A program made the translations under genes and the position numbers. A stretch of 64,000 nucleotides of DNA from assembly GCF_008000895.1 (NCBI RefSeq), contig NZ_CP042823.1:992001-1056000 (forward strand), in the 5' to 3' direction. The notes beneath the pieces were generated by a model. It was not told the DNA's origin. It was given only the letters and a program-made list of their open reading frames with translations, and made no database searches. The DNA comes from Methylobacterium sp. WL1 (lineage in GTDB: Bacteria > Pseudomonadota > Alphaproteobacteria > Rhizobiales > Beijerinckiaceae). Each line of letters starts with the position of its first letter. Positions within the stretch are counted from its first letter, which is position 1. Below, piece after piece: positions 17,615 to 26,610 of the stretch.

Positions 17615-18043
17615 ATGCTCGAGGAATTCAAGAAGTTCGCCCTGCGCGGGAACGTCGTCGATCTCGCGGTCGGCGTGATCATCGGCGCGGCCTTCGGGGC
17701 GATCGTCAATTCCGCCGTGCAGGACCTGTTCATGCCGGCGATCGGGGCGATCACGGGCGGGCTCGATTTCTCGAACTACTACATCCCGCTCTCGTCGAAG
17801 GTGCAGGCCGGGCTGCCCTATGTGGACGCCAAGAAGCAAGGCGCCGTCTTGGGTTACGGCCAGTTCCTATCGCTGACCATCAACTTCATGATCGTGGCCT
17901 TCGTGCTGTTCCTGGTGATCCGGGCCATGAACAAGCTGCAGAACGCCGAGGCCAAGAAGCCCGAGGCGGTGGCCGAAGTCCCGGCGGACGTGAAGCTCCT
18001 GTCGGAGATCCGCGATCTGCTGGCCGAGAAGCCGCGGGTCTGA
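17615..18043 (+). CDS. mscL: Large-conductance mechanosensitive channel
   Basis: 142 aa. The N-terminal amphipathic helix and TM1 read [24 protein letters not shown], close to the canonical MscL sequence, followed by a periplasmic loop, TM2 ([21 protein letters not shown]) and the C-terminal helix ([12 protein letters not shown]). It forms a pentameric emergency valve opened by membrane tension on hypo-osmotic shock. It has its own 68-bp upstream gap after pssA and converges on the NepR-like gene. Confidence 0.96.
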   Translation: MLEEFKKFALRGNVVDLAVGVIIGAAFGAIVNSAVQDLFMPAIGAITGGLDFSNYYIPLSSKVQAGLPYVDAKKQGAVLGYGQFLSLTINFMIVAFVLFLVIRAMNKLQNAEAKKPEAVAEVPADVKLLSEIRDLLAEKPRV

Positions 18044-18052
18044 CACGGCATC

Positions 18053-18093
18053 GCGTTTCAAACCCGGGACTTGGCGTTTAAACCTGAGGCTTG
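18053..18093. repeat. Imperfect 20-21-bp direct repeat at the mscL/NepR-like junction
   Basis: GCGTTTCAAACCCGGGACTTG (18053-18073, 21 bases) is followed at once by a close copy at 18074-18093. The second copy includes the stop codon of the minus-strand gene, so the repeat may have created or moved that 3' end. Confidence 0.6.
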
Positions 18094-18353
18094 TCGGCGC
18101 CGTCCGGCTTCACGCCGAGGGCATCGAGGATCTGATCGAGGGCCTGGCCAACCGCCTCCGTGCCCTCCTCATGGGTCTTCAACCGGGTCTCGAGCCGGCG
18201 GATCTGCGGCTCGAACGCGTCCGGCACCGGATCGTCCCCGAGGAAGCGGGGCTTGTCGGTCCCGACCGGCAGGACGCCGCGCAATTGCTGGCCGAGGTGA
18301 TCGCGCACCGGTTCCGGCAGTGTCGCGCCGGGGTCGCTCGGATCCTGGCTCAT
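18078..18353 (-). CDS. Small NepR-like protein, candidate anti-sigma factor
   Basis: 91 aa soluble protein. Residues 12-28 (LPEPVRDHLGQQLRGVL) and about 39-60 (GDDPVPDAFEPQIRRLETRL) align with the two helices of NepR, the anti-sigma factor of the alphaproteobacterial general stress response. They also resemble the N-terminus of the sigma factor encoded 0.7 kb away (LAPNIRTHLGEHLRTVY, then GEEVLPSRFADLIEKLEEAL). The linker between helices is longer by about eight residues than in the sigma fusion. The start at 18353 has GAGG five bases upstream. The NepR assignment rests on this pattern and needs a profile search; otherwise it is hypothetical. Confidence 0.5.
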   Translation of the reverse strand: MSQDPSDPGATLPEPVRDHLGQQLRGVLPVGTDKPRFLGDDPVPDAFEPQIRRLETRLKTHEEGTEAVGQALDQILDALGVKPDGADKPQV

Positions 18354-18492
18354 GGTCGCCTCATGGTTCACGTGGCGGATCAACGGCTTCGCCGGAGAAC
18401 CGTTGCGCCTCCGTCGTCCTGCGGATCGAGGACGGGCCCCGGAGCGGGTCGCTCCGGGGCCCGAGGGGCCGGCGCGGGACCGGCCCGTGCGA

Positions 18493-18906
18493 TCAGTCGA
18501 TGACCTCAACGATCCGGTGGCCGCGATCGACCAGCACCGGACGGTCGTTCACGACGGTGTAGCGGTAGCCCGGCTGCACGCGGTACTCGTTCGGGACATC
18601 GTAGTAGGTGACGCCGGAGGACGGCAGGGTCGAGCCGACGGCGACGCGGCCGTCGTAATCGTACGAGCGGACGTTGCGCTCGCGGACGTAGCTGCGGAAG
18701 CGCGGCGCCATGTCGACGCCGAGGATTCCGCCCACCGTGCCGGTGGCCGCACCGACGGCACCGCCGACGATCCCGCCGATCGGGCCGGCCGCGTCGTTGC
18801 CGGCGGCAGCGCCACGCTCGGCACCCGGGATGGTGCCCTGGGCCTGGGCGGCGAGGGGCAGCGACAGAGCCAGAGCCGAGGCTGCGATAAGGGTCTTGAA
18901 GGTCAT
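18493..18906 (-). CDS. DUF1236 domain secreted protein with glycine-rich segment
   Basis: 137 aa. Signal peptide at 1-22 (cleavage after AQA). A Gly/Ala-rich segment follows (GIVGGAVGAATGTVGGILG), resembling a glycine-zipper. The C-terminal DUF1236 module includes VPNEYRVQPGYRYTVVNDRPVLVD and ends in RIVEVID. The ATG at 18906 was preferred to 18915 because GGAG lies nine bases before it, while it abuts 18915. It lies between the NepR-like and NepR-sigma genes on the same strand; such envelope proteins are often stress-induced, but no EcfG box was found upstream. Confidence 0.75.
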   Translation of the reverse strand: MTFKTLIAASALALSLPLAAQAQGTIPGAERGAAAGNDAAGPIGGIVGGAVGAATGTVGGILGVDMAPRFRSYVRERNVRSYDYDGRVAVGSTLPSSGVTYYDVPNEYRVQPGYRYTVVNDRPVLVDRGHRIVEVID

Positions 18907-19046
18907 GCGGGACATCTCCGTTCCGTGGCGTTCCGCCGCAGCGAGGCGACGAAGCTCGGGCCGGTAACGTCCGATCCTCGGATTCGGATGCATCTTTTTT
19001 CGGGGCGGGGACGGACCGCCCGGCGCGATCCTTACGCGTTCTTGCC

Positions 19047-19799
19047 CTACGCGTCCTTGGGCATCGCCGACTGGATGAACCGATCGGAGCCGAGATCCTC
19101 CTCGTCGTAGCCCAGCAGCTCCGCCAGGCGGCCGCGGGCGCGGCTGACCCGGCTCTTCACGGTGCCGACCTTGCAGCCCATGATCGTGGCGGCCTCCTCG
19201 TAGGAGACGCCCTCGGCACCCACCAGCACCAGCGCCTCGCGCTGGTCCGGCGGCAGCTTGGCCAGGGCCGATTGCAGGTCCTCGACATCGAGCCGGTCGC
19301 CCTGGTGCGGGGCCGTGGCCAACCGCGCCGCGTAGGAGCCGTCCTGGTCCTCGACCTCGCGGACCCGCTTGCGATGATCGGAGTAGAAGATGTTGCGCAG
19401 GATCGTGAACAACCACGCGTTGAGGTTGGTCCCCGGCTGGAACCGGGCGCGATGCTGCCAGCCCTTGAGCAGGGTGTCCTGGACGAGGTCGTCGGAGCGG
19501 GCGGGGTTCGAGGTCAGCGACAGCGCGAAGGCGCGCAAGGACGGGACGGCCGCGAGCAGGCCGTTGCGGAACTCCGGCTCGATCGCCTCGCCGCGGGCGC
19601 GCAGAGCCTCTTCCAGCTTCTCGATCAGGTCGGCAAAGCGAGAGGGCAGCACCTCCTCGCCGATCCGCTCGTAGACCGTGCGCAGGTGCTCGCCGAGATG
19701 TGTGCGGATGTTCGGGGCGAGATTCGGGCGGCCATCCCGAAGCGCATCCCGAAGCCCGTCCTCGTGGGACAGGGCGGTGTCGGTGTCGTCGCGGGTCAT
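19047..19799 (-). CDS. NepR-EcfG fusion: ECF sigma factor with NepR-like N-terminal domain
   Basis: 250 aa. Residues about 26-66 form a NepR-like two-helix module (LAPNIRTHLGEHLRTVYERI, then LPSRFADLIEKLEEAL). Residues about 78-140 are sigma region 2 of the EcfG type (VPSLRAFALSLTSNPARSDD, then LVQDTLLKGW, FTILRNIFYSDHRKR). Residues about 172-222 are region 4 (LPPDQREALVLVGAEGVSYE, then TVKSRVSRARGRL). EcfG is the general-stress sigma factor, normally held by a separate NepR and released by phosphorylated PhyR. A built-in NepR-like domain suggests self-inhibition or PhyR sensing in cis; that is inference. No phyR lies in the window. Confidence 0.85.
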   Translation of the reverse strand: MTRDDTDTALSHEDGLRDALRDGRPNLAPNIRTHLGEHLRTVYERIGEEVLPSRFADLIEKLEEALRARGEAIEPEFRNGLLAAVPSLRAFALSLTSNPARSDDLVQDTLLKGWQHRARFQPGTNLNAWLFTILRNIFYSDHRKRVREVEDQDGSYAARLATAPHQGDRLDVEDLQSALAKLPPDQREALVLVGAEGVSYEEAATIMGCKVGTVKSRVSRARGRLAELLGYDEEDLGSDRFIQSAMPKDA

Positions 19800-19959
19800 G
19801 CGTATCGCGCTCGTCAGCTTATCGTGGCTCGACCTGCGGTCCGGGACGGTCGAGGCGGATCGCTTGCCGGCCGAACTCCCCTGAAGCCCGGCCGATGCGC
19901 TCCTGTTACGGTCGTTCTAGCGCATCGGGGGGCGGCATGCACCCTCGCTCAAGTAGGAC

Positions 19960-20745
19960 TTAAGACGCTCCGGCCGGCCTCAACAGGCGGATCGCCCCGT
20001 CCCGCAGGGTCAGGACGTCGCCGCGGGCGAGGTCGGTCCAGCGCTCGTCGCGGGTGAGCGCCTGGGTGGCGACGACCGTGACCACGTCGCTTTCCGAGGT
20101 CTCCTGCGCGAAATTCACCTGCCAATCCTCGTCGATCAGGGTGGCGGTGCCGAACGGGGCGCGGCGGGTGAGGTAGCACAGGCGCTTGCCGCAATGGGCG
20201 TAGAGGGTGCGGCTGTCGGTCAGCAGCATGTTGAACACGCCCATGGCGTGCAGGTCGCCCGCGAGGTCTGCGACGGCGCGGTCCAGGGTGGCGGGACGGG
20301 GCAGGGCCTGGAACCGGGTCTGGAGGCGGCCGAGCATCCAGCAGAAGGCGTGCTCGCTGTCCGTCGAGCCGATCGGCATGAACCCGCCGAGCGGCAGACG
20401 CTTCACGCCCTTGAGCTGGCCGTTATGCGCGAAGGTCCACCGGCGGCCCCACAATTCCCGGGCGAACGGATGGGTGTTCTCCAGGCTGACCCGGCCGCGA
20501 TTGGCCTTGCGCACGTGGGCGACGACGATGCGGCTCTTGATCGGCATGTCGCGCAGCAGCCGGGCCAGCTGCGACCGCGAGCTCGGCTCCGGCTCGTGAA
20601 AGCTGCGGCAGGTCCGCCCGTCGTAGAAGCTGATGCCCCAGCCGTCGGCATGCGGGCCGGTTTCGCCGCCACGCCTGGCCAACCCGGCGAACGAGAAGCG
20701 GATGTCGGTCGGCACGTTGGCGCTCATGCCGAGCAATTCGCACAT
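19960..20745 (-). CDS. Class II glutamine amidotransferase (YafJ family)
   Basis: 261 aa Ntn-hydrolase. The Cys2 nucleophile follows the initiator Met (MCELLGMSAN). GPHADGWGISFY, VAHVRKANRG with the conserved Arg, FAHNGQL and SDSEHAFCW-like GSTDSEHAFCWML complete the glutaminase site. It lacks a fused synthase domain, as in YafJ and EgtC. Its acceptor is unknown; EgtC-like gamma-glutamyl hydrolysis is possible, but no ergothioneine genes are near. Confidence 0.88.
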   Translation of the reverse strand: MCELLGMSANVPTDIRFSFAGLARRGGETGPHADGWGISFYDGRTCRSFHEPEPSSRSQLARLLRDMPIKSRIVVAHVRKANRGRVSLENTHPFARELWGRRWTFAHNGQLKGVKRLPLGGFMPIGSTDSEHAFCWMLGRLQTRFQALPRPATLDRAVADLAGDLHAMGVFNMLLTDSRTLYAHCGKRLCYLTRRAPFGTATLIDEDWQVNFAQETSESDVVTVVATQALTRDERWTDLARGDVLTLRDGAIRLLRPAGAS

Positions 20746-20886
20746 CAGGATAAAGCCGGAGCCGAGCGGGGACGGGGCGACGTTTAGAGTGCGTGGCGCC
20801 GAAGTGGAAGCCGGCTCGGTGCATCGGACCGGATCACGACACTGTGTTGGCGCCGCCTGACGCCCGGACGACGGAATTCATGGGCG

Positions 20887-21198
20887 TCACCGCGCCAGGT
20901 AATCCGTCAGCGTCATGCCGAACATGATGGCGACCCAGAAGAAGCCGATCCCCGAGAACAGCCGGATCAGCGGCGGCTCGTGGATCACCTCCATGGAGAC
21001 CAGAAGGATCAGCGCCACCATCACGGCGACGACCAGGAGCTCGACGATCCAGACCTGGGCGAAGGGCAGGGTGGCGCCCAGGGTGACGTTGACGGCCAGC
21101 AGCGCCAGCAGCGCCAGGAAGGTCAGCACCGGCGTGCGCAGCCGGCGCCGGAGCAGGGCGCGGTCGTCGGCGCTCAAGGCAGCGAGGGGATTGCGCAT
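20887..21198 (-). CDS. Cytochrome c oxidase subunit IV, bacterial type
   Basis: 103 aa with three hydrophobic segments, the size and pattern of the prokaryotic COX IV subunit of caa3-type oxidases. It is the last gene of the ACIII/oxidase operon, 1 bp after the subunit III gene. FFWVAIMFGMTLTDYL at the end is typical. It likely stabilises the core complex. Confidence 0.82.
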   Translation of the reverse strand: MRNPLAALSADDRALLRRRLRTPVLTFLALLALLAVNVTLGATLPFAQVWIVELLVVAVMVALILLVSMEVIHEPPLIRLFSGIGFFWVAIMFGMTLTDYLAR

Positions 21199-21199
21199 C

Positions 21200-21855
21200 C
21201 TACCGGTTGACCACGTAGAGGATCGGGAAGGCCAGGACCCAGACCAGATCGATGAAGTGCCAGTACAGGCCGTAGACCTCGATCCAGTTCTGGTGCCGGG
21301 ACAGGAAGCCGGCCTTCGCGGCCATCCAAGTCATGCCGAGCAGGAGCGCGATGCCGGTGAACAGGTGCACCGCGTGCAGGATCGTGGCGACGTAATACAG
21401 GTTCACGAACAGCCGCGCGGGCGGTGTCTCGGCCAGCGCGAAGGGCCGGCTGCCCAGGAACGGCATCATGTGCTCGTCCCAGTCCGCGTAATACTCGTAG
21501 CCCTTGAGCACCAGGAACAGGCCGCCCAGCGCCGCGGTGGCCAGCATCGCCCGGACCATGGCGCGCTGCCAGCCGATCCGCGAGAACTCGATCGCCATCG
21601 ACATGGTCAAGCTGGAGCAAATCAGCACCACGGTGTTGGTGGCGCCGATCCAGAACTTGAGGTGCTTGGCCGCCGCGACGGTCGCCTCCGGGTGCTGGAT
21701 CCGGACGATCAGCGCCACCAGAAACAGGGCCGAGAACAGCAGCAGTTCGGTGATCAGCCAGGCCCAGATGCCCAGCGTCGCGGCGGCGCGCTGCTGGGCC
21801 ACCGTCTCGAAATGCCCGGCGCGGGCGACCCCGACGCCGTCTGCCAGCCCTTTGC

Positions 21856-21859
<4 letters not shown>
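21200..21859 (-). CDS. Cytochrome c oxidase subunit III
   Basis: 219 aa. About five hydrophobic segments. [14 protein letters not shown] and [18 protein letters not shown] are the hallmark C-terminal helices of COX III. The ATG at 21859 overlaps the end of the subunit I gene by four bases (ATGA), so translation is probably coupled. The in-frame open sequence further upstream is the shadow of subunit I. Confidence 0.9.
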
Positions 21860-23532
<1,673 letters not shown>

Positions 23533-23565
23533 GGTGTCGCCCTCGTCGCCGTCATGGATTGGCCG

Positions 23566-24540
23566 TCATGGAGTGGCCTGCGCGGCCTTGCCGGAGGCCG
23601 GCGCCGTGTAGGATTTGAGGAAATCGATGATCGTCCCGAGTTCGCCCTCCGGGATCCGACCGGCGAAGCTCGGCATCACCTGCTTGTAGCCCTCGGCGAG
23701 GCGGTCGCCGTTCGGGTTCAGGATCTTCTCGCGCAGCCAGGCGTCGTCGGCCGTCACCGTGCGGCCGTCGGCGAGCTTCACCGGGCTGCCGTAGAGGCCG
23801 GCCAGGCTCGGGGCCTTCACGGAGGAGCCGGGATCGTGGCAGCCGGCGCAGCCATAGGCCTCGTAGAGGGTGCGGCCGGCCGCGACCTTACCCTGCTGCG
23901 CGCCGGAATGGGTCAGCCAGTCCTGGTAGTCGCCGGGATTCATGAAGCTGATCTCGCCGCCCATCACCGAATGGTCGGTGCCGCAATATTCCGAGCAATA
24001 GAGGTGGTAGGTGCCGATCTTGTCGGCCTTGAACCACAGATCGGTGTAGCGGTCGGGGAGCGCCGCCACCTGCAGGCGCAGGGCCGGCAGGTAGAGGGCG
24101 TGGATCACGTCCTGGCTGATGATGCGCAGGCGGATCGGCTGGCCGATCGGCACGTGCAGGTCGTTGATCTCGGCCTGACCGGTGGGATGCTGGAACTTCC
24201 ACATCCATTGCCGGCCGATCGCCTCGATCACCATGGCGTCCGGCGGGGCGTTCTTGGAGGCGATGAACACCCGGGCGCCCCAGACGAAGAAGATCAGCGT
24301 CAGCAGGAACGGGATCAGCATCCAGCTGATCTCGATGAGGTTGGAGCGGATGCCGGAGGGGCTGCGATCCGCCTCCGAACCCTCGCGGTAGCGCAGGGCG
24401 AAATAGGTGATCGCCACGAAGACCGGCACGGTCAGCAGCAGGGTCAGGACCGTGAAGGCCAGGATGAGCAGGTCCGTCTCGGTCGCGGTGCCCGAGACCG
24501 CGGCGGGCCAAAGCTCCAGGGCTGCGTGGTTCGGCGTCAT
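23566..24540 (-). CDS. coxB: Cytochrome c oxidase subunit II with fused cytochrome c domain (caa3 type)
   Basis: 324 aa. Two membrane helices (about 24-47 and 70-94), then a cupredoxin domain with CuA ligands His147, Cys182, Cys186, His190 and Met193. The C-terminal extension is a cytochrome c domain with CAGCH at 231-235 and a Met ligand in QVMPSF. The fused heme lets the oxidase take electrons straight from alternative complex III. It lies 33 bp before ctaD. Confidence 0.92.
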   Translation of the reverse strand: MTPNHAALELWPAAVSGTATETDLLILAFTVLTLLLTVPVFVAITYFALRYREGSEADRSPSGIRSNLIEISWMLIPFLLTLIFFVWGARVFIASKNAPPDAMVIEAIGRQWMWKFQHPTGQAEINDLHVPIGQPIRLRIISQDVIHALYLPALRLQVAALPDRYTDLWFKADKIGTYHLYCSEYCGTDHSVMGGEISFMNPGDYQDWLTHSGAQQGKVAAGRTLYEAYGCAGCHDPGSSVKAPSLAGLYGSPVKLADGRTVTADDAWLREKILNPNGDRLAEGYKQVMPSFAGRIPEGELGTIIDFLKSYTAPASGKAAQATP

Positions 24541-24545
24541 CCTGC

Positions 24546-25040
24546 CTACCGTTCCGGCGCGTCGAGGGAGCGGCCGACGACGAGGTCCATCGCCCGATCG
24601 ACCGGGATGCGGGCGTGGGTGCGGGCCGGATCGCTGTAGCCGTAGCCGGAGAGCCGCGCCCCGGTCGCGGCCCGCTGGCGGTCGAGGTCGGCGTAGGGAT
24701 CCGCCTGGAGGTTCGGGGGCGGCGGCGTCAGCGTCGCGGTCTGCTGCGGCGTCAGGGGCGGCAGGGCCCGGCGCTGGCTCGCGCTGAACGCGGCGCTCAT
24801 CCAGACCATCGTGCCGATCACCGTCAGGACGGAGAGCGCCAGGCCCGCCATCACCAGCGTGGTGTTGCGGACCTTGACGTCCCGGGTCTCATAGCCGGGA
24901 TCGTCGGGGTCGCGCGGGGCGTTGGCAGGCGTGCCCGGCGCGGCGGCGCGACCCGAGCGACCACCGAGCAGGCCGCTGCCGCGCAGGGTCAAGCCGGCCA
25001 GGATCGCCGGGATCAGGCCGGGACCGGGACGCGCGCTCAT
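24546..25040 (-). CDS. Single-pass membrane protein of the ACIII/oxidase operon
   Basis: 164 aa. One membrane helix (about residues 62-86, TTLVMAGLALSVLTVIGTMVWM) divides a Gly/Pro-rich N-terminus from a C-terminal region. The end, ARIPVDRAMDLVVGRSL, resembles the tail of small proteins often found in cytochrome oxidase and SCO operons. The gene overlaps actF by 4 bp and ends 5 bp before coxB. It may be a link or assembly subunit (an ActG-like role), but the family was not recognised with certainty. Confidence 0.65.
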   Translation of the reverse strand: MSARPGPGLIPAILAGLTLRGSGLLGGRSGRAAAPGTPANAPRDPDDPGYETRDVKVRNTTLVMAGLALSVLTVIGTMVWMSAAFSASQRRALPPLTPQQTATLTPPPPNLQADPYADLDRQRAATGARLSGYGYSDPARTHARIPVDRAMDLVVGRSLDAPER

Positions 25041-26078
25041 GCCGACCTCCCGGCGCGCCGGGCGCCTGGCGCCGCGCGCAACAGCGGATGGAGCGCGGCG
25101 GCAAGGCAGGCCACCGCCAGGGCCGCGAACCCGTCGACCGGGCGGAGCACGAACCGGTCGCGGAGGGCCGGGGTGACCAGCCAGAACATCTCGAGGGCAT
25201 GCACCGCGAGCGCCGCGCCGGCCAGGACCCGCGTGGTCGGACGGCCCGGCCGCAGGGTCGCGAGCCCGGCCAGCACCACCACGGCCCCGGCGCCGATCGA
25301 TCCCGCGCCCGAGGCTGCCGCCCGGCGAAGTACCAGGCCACCTCGGGGCAGGTTGGCGGACCAGACGATCAGGAACTGCACGAAGTGCATGAACGCCCAG
25401 AGCCCGAGCAGGACCACCAGGGGAACCAGCCGGCCGCGCCCGGGCGCCGTCCGCCCGCGGCCCACCGGCTCCGGCTCCTCCCAGGCGAGCAGGATCGCGG
25501 CCGCGAAGGCCAGCCCGCTCCAGGCGGTCATCACCAACAGGCCGAGCAGGGTCGAGTCGAGCCTCGGGTCGAGGGAGGCGATCACGTCGGAGGTGAACAG
25601 CGTGCCGACCACCGCGTGGAGGCCCACCGCCGGCACGGTGCGGCCCTCGCCCGGCTCGTCGAAGGGCCGCGCGAACCGGATCGACAGCCAGGTCCAGGCG
25701 GCGAGATACGCGATCACCCGGGCCACGAAGAACGGCGTGATGAACCAGAAAGCCGCCAGCGGTGTGCGGGGCGCCGCCCCGACCCACGGGTAGAGCACCG
25801 GCACCGCGGCGAGCAGGGGCAGCCCCAGCAGCGCGGCCACCGGCATCAGCGCCATGAGCCGGCGCAGGCCCGCCAGCATCTCGATCCCGCCGCGCTCGCG
25901 CACGCGCTTGCCGAAGCGTTCGGCCACGATCGTCACCGGCAGGGCGCCGACCGGCAGCGCCAGCAGGACGAGCCAGGCCGCCAGGTAGGAGGACGCCGCG
26001 CCGCGCCAGCCGCCCGCGAGCCAGCAGGCGGCGAGCAGGCCGAAACCCGAGGAGGCCGATCAGCACGGGCCGGCTCAT
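25037..26078 (-). CDS. ActF-like quinone-binding membrane subunit of alternative complex III, frame-disrupted
   Basis: Polytopic NrfD/PsrC-like subunit; repaired length 346 aa. The start at 26078 reads MSRPVLIGLLGF, and the following hydrophobic sequence (GLLAACWLAGGWRGAASSYL) continues in the frame ending at 25037. Dropping one base from the AAA run at 26043-26045 joins them. The body has several helices and motifs seen in ActF (VLYPWVG, WFITPFF, LFTSDVIASLDP, FMHFVQFLIVWSANLP). It overlaps actE by 4 bp. The C-terminal half alone remains readable as 299 aa from 25936. Confidence 0.8.
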
Positions 26079-26610
26079 CGGGTCGCCTCCAGGCGGGCCC
26101 GGTCGTCCGGGGGCAGGCCCGCCACCACGGCGTCCTGGCTGAGCTGGAGCGCCCGGACATACGCGACGATCGCCCAGCGGTCGGCCGAGGGGATCATCTG
26201 GGCCATGCCGAACATCGCGCGCCGGCCGTTGCCGATGACGCCGTAGATCTCGGCGGCCGGGGCCCGGCGGAGCGGCTCGGCGGTGAGGTCGCCGGCGGGC
26301 GGGAAGCCGCGGGCCACGATCATGCCCCCGCCGCGCCCATCCTGGCCGTGGCAGGGCGTGCAGAACACCCCGTAGCGCTCCCGGCCCCGGTCGATCAGGT
26401 CCCGGCTGATCGTCTGCGGCTGCGGCGCCTCGCGGGCCGGATCGACCCGCGGCACGGTCCCGGGCACCGGCTGGCGCATGGTGATCTGGCGGGGGAAGAA
26501 CGGGTTGCGGTCCCAGGTCTTGGCCCGGGCCTGGTCGTCCATGTTGGCCTCGCCGCAGGCCGAGAGACCCGGCAAAGCCGCGACCAGGAGGAAGCTGGCA
26601 GCGCGCTCAT
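26075..26610 (-). CDS. ActE-like monoheme cytochrome c lipoprotein of alternative complex III, frame-disrupted at start
   Basis: Repaired length 178 aa. A lipoprotein signal (SFLLVAALPGLSAC) is followed by one heme site CTPCH and a cytochrome c fold (GVFCTPCHGQDGRG, MIPSADRWAIVAYVRALQ). The ATG at 26610 lies in another frame from the signal peptide. One missing base in the GG at about 26597-26598 would join them. With that repair the preceding gene also ends in a usual ATGA overlap. ActE passes electrons from the complex to a soluble cytochrome or to the oxidase. Confidence 0.8.

Noticed and set aside
18907..19046. EcfG promoter upstream of the DUF1236 gene
   Set aside because: No AACG/GTTCC pair at the right spacing was found on the relevant strand.
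24546..26078. 510-codon single gene for the ActF/small-membrane-protein stretch
   Set aside because: Only the first 12 residues and the last 164 are plausible; the middle is an out-of-frame reading of ActF. Two genes and one frame break explain it better.
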